Below, piece after piece: positions 40,690 to 50,679 of a DNA stretch of 64,000 bases (the first letter of the stretch is position 1; each line of letters begins with the position of its first letter). The stretch comes from Saccharina japonica (taxonomy: Eukaryota; Sar; Phaeophyceae; Laminariales; Laminariaceae): positions 41,078 to 105,077 of the forward strand of contig MEHQ01001995.1 of NCBI GenBank assembly GCA_008828725.1. Reading direction: 5' to 3'. The notes under the pieces are model-generated. The model ran no database searches, was not told the origin of the DNA, and was given only the letters and a program-made list of their open reading frames with translations. Position numbers and translations under genes: made by a program.

Positions 40690-43600
40690 CTGCGGGGCGG
40701 GTAGGTGATGGTGGGGGAGGGGGGTGAGTGAGGAGGGGGGGGCAGGGGAGGGGTTGGTGGTGGTGGTGGCATTGGTAGTCGCAATGGTGGTGGCAGTGGT
40801 GGTGGTGGTGGCGGTGGTGGTGGTAGTGGTGGCGCATGTTAGGTACAGTTGTTGTGATTATCGGCAGCCGTCGTTGTGATGGTGGGGGTAGATGTCGTCA
40901 GGGTATAGGTGTTGTTATCGTTAGCGGAGGTAGGGGGGGGGGGTGGGGGGGGATAGGGAGATACGGGAGGTGGGGGGTGTACTCATGTCGTGCACGGCCG
41001 TAGTCGTATAACCATAGACCCTCGCATCCCTACAATGCCGGGACGGAGCATGTCAGGTTTTCACCAACCAGGCAGACATTGCTAGCATCAAGCGCGAAGC
41101 GCCGTGAGGTGTTGGGCGAGTCACATGAAGGGTGAGCTGCATCCGACTAACACCCGCTTTTGAGGCGGGCTTGCATATGGATGACAGCTTCAATGAGTCA
41201 ATGAAAATTTATGGTGTGGTCACTTCCTGAGACAGCAATGGGAGCACTATGTAACTGCCTCGTGGGTGCCTTGCCATATATACACTCGTACGTGATACGA
41301 TCATTCCCCTTGTGCGGAGCGGGGGGGGGGGGGCTATAAAATCCCGTCACTCGTTATTTCCTGTTAGGCCGATCCTTCTATATTTCCACGTGAGATAGTG
41401 GGGCCTGATTGCATTATGCATGGTATCGCTCGGCTAGGGTATCATATGGTAGACTGGGTGTTGGAGGTGTGGGAGGCGAGGGGGTTCGTATTGAGTGCAT
41501 ACAAGACTTAACTACAAGCCTCGTGAAAATCACGAATCGGCTTCGATAGTACCGGTGCAGCTTATGCACCCTGAACCTTCCCAAATACAAAAACTGTTTT
41601 TTCGTTAATTCCATGTATTGTGTACCATCAAGCTTGGTACAGGTTATTCCCCTGTCGGCCTAAGCGGTGCCGCCTACGTTCTGTATCGGCCGTTCGACTC
41701 GTCTTCCCCCCCTCAAAAAAAAACGTGGTGTACAGTTAGTAGCCATGACGGCGCCGGAAACTCGTACTGAGTGCGCTGCTCGTCACCTCTGGCTTGCAAT
41801 CCTTGAGCGCGGAGATAGCTAGTGGCAACGTTAGCAGCGCAAGCCCAGACCCCTTGTAGCGCAGCGCCGCCAGTACCCCAGTCACCCCGTAAGCGAGGAG
41901 GATCATGCCCCAGTACAGGACCTGGCTCGGCTTGAACCCGATGGCCTGTTTGGAGGGGGGTAGGGTGTTCGAGGAAGGGGGGGAAAGGTGCTGAGGGTCA
42001 CCATCCATCACTAAGCATCAACGTACGTCGCCAATCAGCAATCGTTGTCACCATCAAACCATCATCATCTTTATCGTCATCACCTCAACCACACCCACCA
42101 CCACTATACTGTAATCACCACCATCATCATCATCATCGTCATCATCATCATCATCATCATCATCACCATCATCATCCTCATTACCATCAGCATCATCATC
42201 ACCATCATCAGCACCCATAAGCATCAAATTCGTCATCATAACCACCATCACTACCATCGCCACCACCACCATCATCACCACCATCATCATCATCCATAAG
42301 CATCAAAACCATCATCATCACCATCATCATCATCAATCATCATTTTCATCATCATCACCACCACCGCCGCCGCATTTTACCGTTGCGAGCGTTGAAATTC
42401 CCGCCCGGCTATCCTGTTCGATGTCCCGCATGTTGTTCGCGTGAAGAATAGCCTCGCACAGCAGAGCCGCCGGCACCCCGTAGGGCAACACCCAGTGCTG
42501 CACCTTCCCACTTATCAGCAGCGCCGCCACCTGATAGAGGAAGAGACAAAAGAGAGAGACGTAAACAAGGCGGCGCACCAATGCTTCATATTGTTGAAAT
42601 TGCCACGGAATGCGAGCTTCCGATTTCCAGGGCTGTTCATTATAATAGTCATCACCCAACCCGCGGGTCGGGACAGTAAAGTTTCGAAAACTCACGGGTC
42701 AGGTCAGGAGGTTTTCAAAACTCTCACGGATCGGGTCGGGTCACCCTTGCCCGAACCGACCCGACCCGACCCGACCCGACCCGCGAGGTTTGACCCGACC
42801 CGATCCATGAACTGCCCCGCTAGTGTTTTCCTTAGCACCAAAAACTAGGTAAATTAGCCCCTGGGAGCTGACCGAAGCCAGGTTCTACGACCGAGGTTCT
42901 ACGACTGCCGAGCCGAGCTGAGCCGACCCAGTCCTTCCTTATGGGCAGTGCTGCCGCCTGATAGAAGAAGCGGGAGGCGAACGCGGTGAGGGTCAGCCGC
43001 GAGGCCGTGCCCGCGCGTTTTTCGCACGCCTCTGCGCTGCGCCTGCCTGCCTGCCTCGAAAGAGTCGCGTTTTCCAAAGCTCCAAGGTCGATAGTACTGG
43101 CTATCTCGCTGTTTAATAGTGGTATCTTCCATCTGTCGCGGGCGCACCTTCGGGCAATGTAGTGTGTGTACGATACGGCCTAGACTTGCGACAACAACAA
43201 CAGCAGTAGCAGTAGCCAGTCACCAACAGCAAGCAACCACCGACAGCAAGTCACCACCAACAGCAACAGCAACAGCAACAACACCAACACCAGAAAACAC
43301 TTAACACAACAACACGAAAGACCGAAAAACAACACCACAATACCAACAACAACACGTGAAAACGAAATAAGTGATCAAGGTAAACTACGGTATCCGGCGG
43401 ATATATTTTCAGATATACCCAATCATCTCTGCTGCCGCTCGAAGCCACTTCCTGCTTGGCTTCGGGCTGGAGAGGAACAGTCAATAGTACCGACGACTGA
43501 CCTGCATCAGCATCGGACCGAACAGAAGGAAGACCGTGATGTCGCCCATTCCGCGGTACTTAAGCCTGACAAATGATAGTCACAAACGACAGCGATAACA

Positions 43601-46600
43601 ACAACGGCACACACATTCGACAGATACGAGGTTATCTACAGGTGCATCATACCAGGTGTAGATCATCTAGATAAAAAACGAGTCAAGCGTTTCCGTAGGA
43701 ACAAGGCACTTGTGTTTCATATATATTTCCTGGACGAACCAGTTGCAGGCACTCCAAGGCACTCCAAGGCACTCCAAGGCATATCTGCTAAACGTTTCGC
43801 GCAAATACTCCAAGAACTGACGTGCGTCGGGTCAATATCCAGTCATATGTATCGACAAAAGTTGATAATATAACAAAACCCACACCCAGCAACCCCTCAA
43901 ACGAAAGCACTAACATCCGTTGCCTAATTGCCCGGGAGGTGCAGTAAGAGATAAATCCATGCCCACACCTGCTCATAAAGTACACTGTGCTGTATATAGA
44001 GTCCCCCGGTGAGTAATACAAGTATCATACCAACAACACGTCGCCAATACTAGTACCACTTTGAGTTACAACATCGTCACGCCAACATATCACGCGCAAA
44101 CCCCAACAAACAACAGCCAGCCGTTACAACCGAAGCAACACTATTTTGAAAAGCCGTTACATTTGCACGAACGATGACGTCACCTGAACGGCCAGCAGGT
44201 GTACGAGAACACCATGCCCACGCCTACCCAGAAGGTAGTCTCCAGGTCCTTGGCCGCGCCCGTGGCCCTTAGTCGAACAATCGTGGGCAGCACGGCCGAC
44301 ACTGCCGCCACCAGCAGCACCCCGGCCAGGATTAGGGCTCCTCGCGGGCTGAGGTGAGCGTCCACGATAGTCCTGCCAATCAGCGTTCACCAATCCGCCA
44401 ATCAGCGTCCAGCAATCAGCCAATCAGCGTTCAGCAATGTTAGCCAATCAGCGTTCACCAATCAGCGTCCAGCAATCAGCCAATCAGCGTTCAGCAATTT
44501 TAGCCAATCAGCGTTCAGCAATGTTAGCCAATCAGCGTTCACCAATCAGCGTTCACCAATCAGCCAATCAGCGTTCAGCAATCAGTCGATCACCTTTCGG
44601 CAATCAGCGTTCAGCAATTAGCCAATCAGCGTCCAGCAATCAGTCAATCACCTTTCCGCAATCAGCGTTCAGCAATTAGTCAATCAGCGTTCAGCAATCA
44701 GTCAATCACCTTTCAGCGATCAACGTTCAGCAATCGGTCAATGAGTGTTCAGCAGTCAGCCAATGAGCGATCGCCGTTCAGCAAATGAGCGTTCGGCGAT
44801 CAGCTCATCAGCGTTCACCAAACATATAATCAGCGTTCGCCAATCTCCAATCATGCCACCACCGTTCAGCCATTCAGTATTCACCAACCATCTATTCAGT
44901 ATTTAACAGTCAGAAGTCAGCCAATCAGCGTTCGCCGTTGAGCCAATCAACGTTCAGCAACCAGCGTTGACTAGTCAGCCAATCAGCTTTCGCCGTCAAC
45001 AGCGAGGGCACGGGGAAAATGTAGATACGTACGTAGGAGGCATTTGTTTCCATTTTTTGCGGTTTTACCGGTTTTACTGCAGATTACTTCAAGCAATTAT
45101 ACTATAAATATATAAATATACACTTCCAACTATAAATGGGTACGCATTATAGTATCAATAGTATTTCCACTATTAATAGTATTATCAGCGGCACTTTCCG
45201 TCAATATTCCAGCAGTAGTTAGTACTGAGTACTTCGTAAAGCAAATCAGTGTTTGAGCGAGCTTACGACCCACGCCCTGCCCGGTCACTAAACTAAGGTA
45301 TTGATAGGTCATATCAAGAGCTCTTTACATGATTGCACCTCTGTCATATTATATGTCATATATACAAAAATAAATAAAAAAATCGAGAAACGTTACACGC
45401 GCGACCCGGCGTTACTAGCAAAAAGAGAAAATACAGCAGAAAGAGCAAAAAGAGGCGTTGCCTGCGTACGCACTGCTGTAGGCATATCTAAAAACCAAAT
45501 ACCACGTATGTTCATGAATACACCCCCCCTTTGTACTCTGATGTCAATACACGACGGTCCTTATGTAATCGGCCAGACTGGTAACAGTTGTTGAATAGAC
45601 TGCACATACAATGAGGTTGCAATGGAGGTATTGGGCAAGTACCTGTCAGTCTAAAAGTACTCCCTCTATGCACCGCACTGTATGAGCACGTTACCGCACT
45701 GTAGCAGCATGTCACCGCACTGTAGTAGCATGTCACCGCACTGTAGTAGCATGCTACCGCACTGTAGTAGCATGTTAGCGCACTGTAGTAGCATGTTACC
45801 GCATTGTATTAGCATGTCACCGCACTGTAGTAGCATGTTACCGCACTGTAGTAGCATGCTACCGCACTGTATGAGCATGTTACTGCACTATATCAGCATG
45901 TCACCGCACTGTAGTAGCATGTCACCGCACTGTAGTAGCATGCTACCGCACTGTATGCGCATGTTACCGCACTGTATGAGCATGTCACCGCACTGTATGA
46001 GCATGTTACCGCACTGTATGAGCATGTCGCCGCACTGTATGAACATATTACCGCACTGTAGTAGCGTGTTACCTCGCTGTAGTAGCATGCTACCGCACTG
46101 TAGTGGCATGACTCTCAACCGCTTTAGATCGAGGGTACATAAAATTCGATGAAAATCGACGAGCAGTGCTAGCAATGTTCAACAAAGGCAACTACAGCAG
46201 TAAGGCATGCCCTTTACCGTGGGGGGGGGGGGTGTACTCACTATTAATAGCCGCATGTCATGCATGGCCGTAGTCGTAAGACCATGGACCCTCGCATCCC
46301 TGCAATGCCGGGACGGAGCATGTCGAGTTTTGACCGACCAGGCGGACATTGCTAGCACCAAGCGCGAAGCGCCGTGACGTGTTGGGCGAGTCGCATGAAG
46401 GGTGAGCTGCACCCTACCAAGAACCGGTTGTGAGGCGGACTTGCATATGGATGAAAGCTTCAATGAGTTAATTTTGCTTTCCGGTATGGCCACTTCTAGC
46501 GACAGCAATGGTATTAGTATGTATCTGCCTCGTGGGTGCCGTACCATATACACACTACGTGATACCACCATTCCCCTTGTGCGGAGTTGAAGTTCTCAAC

Positions 46601-49600
46601 CCCGCATAAATGATCTAACGAGACCCCAGCCTTGGCGACCACCAAACAAAGAAAAACAAACGGTACGCTGGTTGTCTAGCTCATGCAGTGAGAGGCGTGT
46701 TTTACAGCGTCGTTGCCACTCGACGCCAGCCCATATTTGTCTAGCAGAAGGGGGGGTGGTGTGCTTCATTTAGGGGGGAAAGATAAGCCACCTATGAACC
46801 ACGGCTACTGCTATAGTCTGCATATTGTACGGGCTGCCGTCGAGGGCAAAGCTTAAAAAAAACTATTAATAGTACTTCGAAGTATTAGTATAACACGAGT
46901 TGAGCTGAAAGTGAAAGTGAAAACAACACAGAACACACAGACACACACACCTGTCGCCCGCCGTTTCCACAGTGTCGACGCCATAGCTAAAGTCGTTGTA
47001 GGAGTTCACGAGGTTGCCGGAGGCCTGCAGCGCGATGACCATGACCAACGCGTTCACCACCCCGCTAGAAAATTCCGCTGGGCGGGCACCTGTGTGTGAC
47101 ATTTGAGACACCCGCCAAACATAATCACGAGAGAGGCGCGGCACATGCATTACTCTACGAAAGGCTAAGAGATACGTACATGGGTTTTTTTTTTATGTGC
47201 TGGCCGCCGACGAGGCATGGGACCACGCCACTGCTGTAGGGCACGACACTATTAATAGTATAGCACAGTAGTAGCAACAAGACCAAGGGCAGCAGGCGGG
47301 GTAAAACTGACGTTGAGCAATGATGGAGTCAGACCGAAAACAATAGAGAACGCCATGTTCCATCAAAAGTTGAATTTCGAAGATACCCGCCGTGATATGT
47401 CAGTGCCGCTCGCTATGAGCACGAATATTTACTATTAATAAGAACGAATCCAACCTTTAGAAAAAAAAAAGAAAAAAAGTCCTGGGCAAATGTTGGGGCA
47501 AGTTTTGCATGAGAAAAAAATCAGCGAAACCTTGACTTCAAAGCAGCGAGATTTCGACGACACTCGACAGACATCGATCGACAGAACAAACGACTGCGCC
47601 ATGAACTCTGAGCGGGGATCGCTGGTCAGGCACTTTGACGCGCCCTACGGAGCCACAGCAGTGAGCAGATGTTCACACAATGGTCAGCGATATGCGGCGG
47701 GCGCTGGCCAGGCGTATGTGTGATGAAAAAAAATCGCCACTGGCGTGTACCAGATAGAAAACAGACGATAAATCGATTCCTTCTGGATGGCAAAAATAAA
47801 TGCCAGGTGTTGTCTTATCAGGTTTGGCAGAAGAGGGTAGGACGCCGCCGGCAAGTTCTCGCCTCCTGGATCGCGCACCCACCTGATATATTCGAGGACA
47901 TCATCTACACATCCACATTCCTTGGCCTTGGCCGACACCAAGCGGGTGACACCAAGCGGACACCAAGCGGACACCAAGCGGGTTGGCCGTGGGTTGGTTC
48001 TATGTCGAGATCGAAGGGCTACCGTCGCATAAGCTGACTTTATTTTTTATCAGCGTGTTGGCAATTTCGAACGAGAAAAAACAAAAGGTGCGGCGGCGTG
48101 CAGCCTTCCCGTGAAAAAAAACACAAAAAAAAAAAAAAACAGATACGTTTTCCCCTTTTTCCCCCCATATAGCGGCGGTACGAAAATATCTGCAGCTGTT
48201 TGTTGAAAGCAAAATGCTTTAGAGAGCAACCAATGCAACATCGTTCTTCCGTTAGTATCGGTCTTACACTCCCCTTGTTGTGTGTCTCTTGGACTATCTT
48301 CTGTTTTCTGGGAATGTTCATGTTTCTGAGTGATCACAGCTGAAGCAGCACAATTGTCGGGTGGCAACCACAAAAAATTAAACGTTTTTTGCAATACGTT
48401 ACCAACTGTAGACGTTAAAGTGCGTCCCCTGTCCCCTGTGGCATCAGACAGCGCGGCGGGATAGTTTATAGTTATCATCAGGCCTGGTGGTTTCCGGAAC
48501 ACCGGGAATATCCGGGAACACGTCTCGGCGGTAGGCAGCTCCAAAAAATACAGTATTTGTTACTATGTGTCCCCTATCCCCTGATAAAAAAGCCTGCATA
48601 CGAGGCACGGCGCATCAATAGGGAGATCATATATGGTATACTAGCTACGAGCACCTAACTGTACTTGAAGAGCGCCAAAGTTCACCGAAAACTGAGATTG
48701 AAAATAGGTGCAGGCTTCAATTAACAAAATTAACCCAAAGATGGCCAATCCCATCTACAATGGGCAACACAGATGGGATACGATGTTAGTATAGTACCAG
48801 GTCTTACTCAAACAGTATACCGGGTACTGCAGCTCCCCAGGTGAAGAGTATACTAATAGCCAGTAATAGTCAGGAATAGCCAGTAATAGTCAGTAATAGC
48901 CAGTAATAGCCAGTAATAGTCAGTAATAGCCAGTAATAGTCAGTAATAGCCAGTAATAGTCACTAATAGTCACTAATAGTCACTAATAGTCACTAATAGT
49001 CACTAATAGTCACTAATAGTCACTCATAGTCACTAATACCCAGTAATAGTCACTACTACCCGGTAACAGCCAGTAATAGTCACAAATAGTCATAAATAGT
49101 CAGCAGTAGTCAGACAGAAAAAGTTTGGCGAAAAAACGCGACAGTAGCAGTAGTGCTGTTCCGAGCTGTACTGCACCCCTATATTCAGAGGTTATCAGAG
49201 TAGCCGGGTGTGTTAAAGAGAGGATTGCACGTTAATATAATACATACCCTGGTACCAGGTACCACAATATAGTCTCAATAATATATACGCGTACCTCGTA
49301 GCGTGATTGTAGCCACTGATATGGTCATACTACTACCGGGGAACATATATACTATAGTCATACTATAGTCATACTATAGTCATACTATAGTCATACTATA
49401 GTCATCGGAACCAAATATGGTGTGTAAACATGTGGGGATATAATGTGCCTTTTCGGTCCATCGTGGGATCTGATTGCTGTGTCTTACAACAATAGCCCCC
49501 CCGGAACCGACCAATCGTCGTGTACAAGCACGACCGTGCATATATAATACGCGTCGGAGCAGAGATATTCAAAAGCAGACTGCACGAGTAGAAGGCACTG

Positions 49601-49939
49601 CCGTAGCTCACAGGCTATAAAAGCACCTACGTAGCGGTCTTGTTTTTACCGGAAAACACGCTTTGCCGGTAGGCAACCCGAAAAACGCGGCAACCTGTTG
49701 TGTTCCCTATCCCCAGGTAAATACCGCCTACATAAACATTGGAGACCCTCGTGAACGTTGATCTACTCCAACAATGATCCCTGAACAGCTTTGCAAATAA
49801 CCACCATCAGCGCGACTTCCTACCGAGAAATACCCGATCGTGTGGCCCCATGGTTACCTTCGGCGCGATGTATGAGGGTGGCCGTGAGCACGACCGGAAT
49901 GATGCCCGCCGTCCAAGCCCAGGGCCGCGTCGCCGTAAG
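40402..49939 (-). CDS. UbiA-family prenyltransferase gene (UBIAD1/MenA type), multi-exon
   Basis: Six minus-strand exons join in one frame with GT-AG introns and matching phases: 49858-49939, 46951-47089, 44184-44372, 43502-43565, 42381-42530, 41787-41945. The joined product follows UBIAD1/MenA closely: 'TRPWAWTAGIIPVVL' near the start, the first Asp motif in 'NLVNSYNDFSYGVD' (NxxxD), 'RTIVDAHLSPRG', 'YRGMGDITVFLLFGP', and the second Asp motif in 'HANNMRDIEQDSRAG' (DxxxD). Such membrane enzymes attach a polyprenyl chain to a naphthoquinone-type ring (menaquinone/phylloquinone pathway). Substrate is inferred from the family. A seventh exon (40402-40689) is tentative. The 5' exon(s) encoding the N-terminus or targeting peptide are not found. 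Intron sizes run from ~0.5 to 2.8 kb and hold satellites and SINEs. Confidence 0.85.
40735..40970. repeat. GGT/GGTGGTGGC microsatellite and G-rich tract
   Basis: (GGTGGTGGTGGC)-like repeats at 40752-40835 and G runs at 40930-40952. Confidence 0.8.
40978..41320 (-). mobile_element. SINE2 copy B (5'-truncated), flanked by G runs
   Basis: Homologous to 37677-38020 of copy A. It is bounded on plus by G6 (40972-40977) and by G13 (41321-41333). The 5' truncation falls at the 'gtgcggag' word. Confidence 0.85.
41334..41735. other. Intron/intergenic, nothing recognised
   Basis: Lies between exon f and the tentative last exon. Short minus frame 41414-41614 has no similarity. Confidence 0.4.
41787..41945 (-). 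CDS. Prenyltransferase exon f
   Basis: Acceptor 'ctccaaacag', donor 'CCAGAG|gtgacg'; 159 bp, phase 0, two membrane helices ('VLYWGMILLAYGVTGVL', 'LALLTLPLAISALKD'). Without splicing the frame would stop at 41736 after about 16 more residues, an alternative gene end. Confidence 0.8.
42044..42365. repeat. CAT/CAC microsatellite in an intron
   Basis: ~320 bp of (CAT)n with CAC interruptions, between exons e and f. Confidence 0.95.
42381..42530 (-). CDS. Prenyltransferase exon e (second Asp-rich motif)
   Basis: Acceptor 'cctctatcag', donor 'GCAACG|gtaaaa'; 150 bp, phase 0. Encodes 'LCEAILHANNMRDIEQD', with the DxxxD site. Confidence 0.92.
42660..42805. repeat. ACCCG-type repeat in an intron
   Basis: Variants of 'cgggtcgggtc' and (GACCC)n, the same family as the arms of the foldback element at 54.6-56.4 kb. 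Confidence 0.85.
42925..42975 (-). pseudogene. Degenerate duplicate of the exon e splice acceptor
   Basis: Minus strand 'cttcttctatcag|gcggcagcactg…actggg' parallels the true acceptor 'tcttcctctatcag|gtggcggcgctg…actggg' (42542-42495). It encodes 'FFYQAAALPI' against 'FLYQVAALLI'. It has lost ~9 bases and the coding downstream, so it is a relict. Confidence 0.6.
43190..43350. repeat. CAACAA/CAGCAA-rich intron tract
   Basis: Imperfect CAA/CAG/CAC trinucleotide repeats in the intron between exons d and e. Confidence 0.8.
43502..43565 (-). CDS. Prenyltransferase exon d
   Basis: Acceptor 'atttgtcag', donor 'ATGCAG|gtcagt'; 64 bp. Encodes 'LKYRGMGDITVFLLFGPM', matching the conserved G-x-G-(D/E) helix of UbiA proteins. 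Confidence 0.85.
43566..44183. other. Intron between exons c and d
   Basis: 618 bp, with a triple 'ggcactccaa' near 43750-43780. No gene. Confidence 0.6.
44184..44372 (-). CDS. Prenyltransferase exon c
   Basis: Acceptor 'attggcag', donor 'TTCAG|gtgacg'; 189 bp. Begins 'RTIVDAHLSPRG' (cytoplasmic loop after motif 1) and encodes two membrane helices. The acceptor is the terminal unit of a CCAAT-type repeat array. Confidence 0.9.
44373..44995. repeat. CCAATCAGCGTTCAGCAATCAG array in an intron
   Basis: About 25 imperfect ~22-bp units made of 'ccaatcagcgttcagcaa'. It directly abuts exon c. On the transcribed strand each unit carries CTGAT/CTGATTGG words resembling branch points and, read as DNA, CCAAT boxes. 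Confidence 0.9.
44996..45665. other. Intron sequence
   Basis: AT-rich; holds an ACTATTAATAGT palindrome at 45169-45180. Frame 45301-45594 (plus) has no similarity. Confidence 0.4.
45672..46112. repeat. 21-bp tandem repeat (CACCGCACTGTAGTAGCATGT)
   Basis: About 21 copies with point variation (agta/atga, cacc/tacc). The unit length keeps a frame open on both strands (MLPHCSS on plus, MLLQCGN on minus), both artefacts inside an intron. Confidence 0.95.
46233..46749 (-). mobile_element. SINE2 copy C, near full length, in an intron
   Basis: Flanked on plus by G12 (46221-46232) and G7 (46750-46756). Hairpin words are conserved (GTTGA/TCAAC inside GTGCGG/CCGCAT near 46577-46606). A 15-bp piece 'ctattaatagccgca' is inserted after 'tactca' near the 3' end, relative to all other copies. 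Confidence 0.9.
46951..47089 (-). CDS. Prenyltransferase exon b (first Asp-rich motif)
   Basis: Acceptor 'cacacacag', donor 'GACAG|gtgtgtg'; 139 bp, completing the split Gly codon of exon a. Holds 'ALQASGNLVNSYNDFS', the Mg-prenyl diphosphate site. Confidence 0.9.
47090..47600. other. Intron between exons a and b (first part)
   Basis: No exon on the minus strand. ACTATTAATAGT occurs at 47248-47259 and ACTATTAATA at 47431. Confidence 0.4.
47601..47713 (+). CDS. Weak candidate exon, WD-repeat-like, opposite strand
   Basis: ATG at 47601 opens 37 codons ending at a GTATGT donor. 'GATAVSRCSHNGQRYAAGAG' resembles a WD40 blade (A-V-x-W-x-x-N-G-x-x-x-A-x-G). No following exon identified. May be chance. 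Confidence 0.2.
47714..48830. other. Intron sequence, nothing recognised
   Basis: Short minisatellite 'gacaccaagcg' x4 at 47935-47980. Long frame 48050-48544 (minus) has no domain similarity. Confidence 0.4.
48850..49105. repeat. 10-bp tandem repeats (CAGTAATAGC, CACTAATAGT)
   Basis: About 25 units; the left half is a 20-bp dimer (cagtaatagc cagtaatagt), the right half homogenised to cactaatagt. Confidence 0.95.
49345..49405. repeat. CATACTATAGT tandem repeat
   Basis: Five copies of an 11-mer; each is a small palindrome (ACTATAGT). Confidence 0.9.
49858..49939 (-). CDS. Prenyltransferase exon a (first recognised)
   Basis: Acceptor 'ggttttcag', donor 'GAAG|gtaacc'; 27 codons plus 1 base. 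Encodes the Arg-Pro-Trp helix 1 start. The exon begins in phase 0 with no ATG, so an upstream exon is required. Confidence 0.8.
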
Positions 49940-49979
49940 CTGAAAACCAGCAGCAGGAGGACAAGAGGAGGACAAGAGA

Positions 49980-50270
49980 TGGGGGGGTACTCATGTCATG
50001 CACTGGCGTAGCCGTAGAAGACCCTCGCATCCCTAGTGCGGGGTGGGGCGGCGTACTCATTTGTGGCTTGCCGTAGTCGTTTGGCCATTGACCACGTATC
50101 CCTTTCGAGACGGGGGGGGGAGGGGCGTACTCATTTATTGCTTGTCTGAGTCATTCGACCATTGGCCACGCATCCCTTTCGAGACGGAGCACCGTTCCTA
50201 CTCCCAATAGGGACACCTCCAACATTTGGGCGCTCATTATGTTGTTCCGATATATTACAAAGATTTTGTT
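49980..50270 (-). mobile_element. Stack of SINE2/LINE 3'-end fragments
   Basis: In plus order: G7 + SINE2 tail (about 49988-50036), G-rich + LINE tail (about 50053-50114), G8 + LINE tail (about 50127-50270). Each begins 'tactcat' just after a G run and is truncated at a G run. The last one matches the reverse complement of 10400-10548 up to 'tattacaaag'. Confidence 0.85.
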
Positions 50271-50274
50271 TTGT

Positions 50275-50640
50275 AATCATTACGAGCCCCATGTCATGCA
50301 CGGCCGTAGACGTATGACCATAGACCCTCGCACTCCTGCAATGCCTGGACAGAGCACGCCAGGTCTTCACCGACCAGGAAGATGCTGCATTGCTTGTACC
50401 AAGCGCGAAGGAGCGGCGTTAGGTACTCGGGAAGTCGAATGGAGGGTGAGCTTCATCCTACTAAGAACCGCTTGTGAAACGGACATCGGCAGCTTGTGCG
50501 TACAGGACTTCATGCATACGGGTGATAGCGCCGAATTACTTTATTTGCTTTCCGGTGTGGCCACTTCCAGAGAGACAGCAATGGTTGTATGATGCAACTG
50601 CCTCGCGGGTTGCGCCAAGCCTCGTACCTAATAGTACCTC
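50275..50640 (-). mobile_element. SINE2 copy D (diverged)
   Basis: 'catgtcatgcacggccgtag' through 'ggtgtggccacttcc' to 'caactgcctcgcgggt'. The 5' part is lost. It directly follows the LINE tail fragment. Confidence 0.85.
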
Positions 50641-50679
50641 AATCTCACAGCTAGTGAGTATTTTTTACCAGATTTGGGG

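Noticed and set aside
48850..49105. Regularly spaced repeats resembling a CRISPR array
   Set aside because: Head-to-tail 10-bp units without spacers in a eukaryotic context; simple minisatellite. The same holds for 49345-49405 and 45672-46112.
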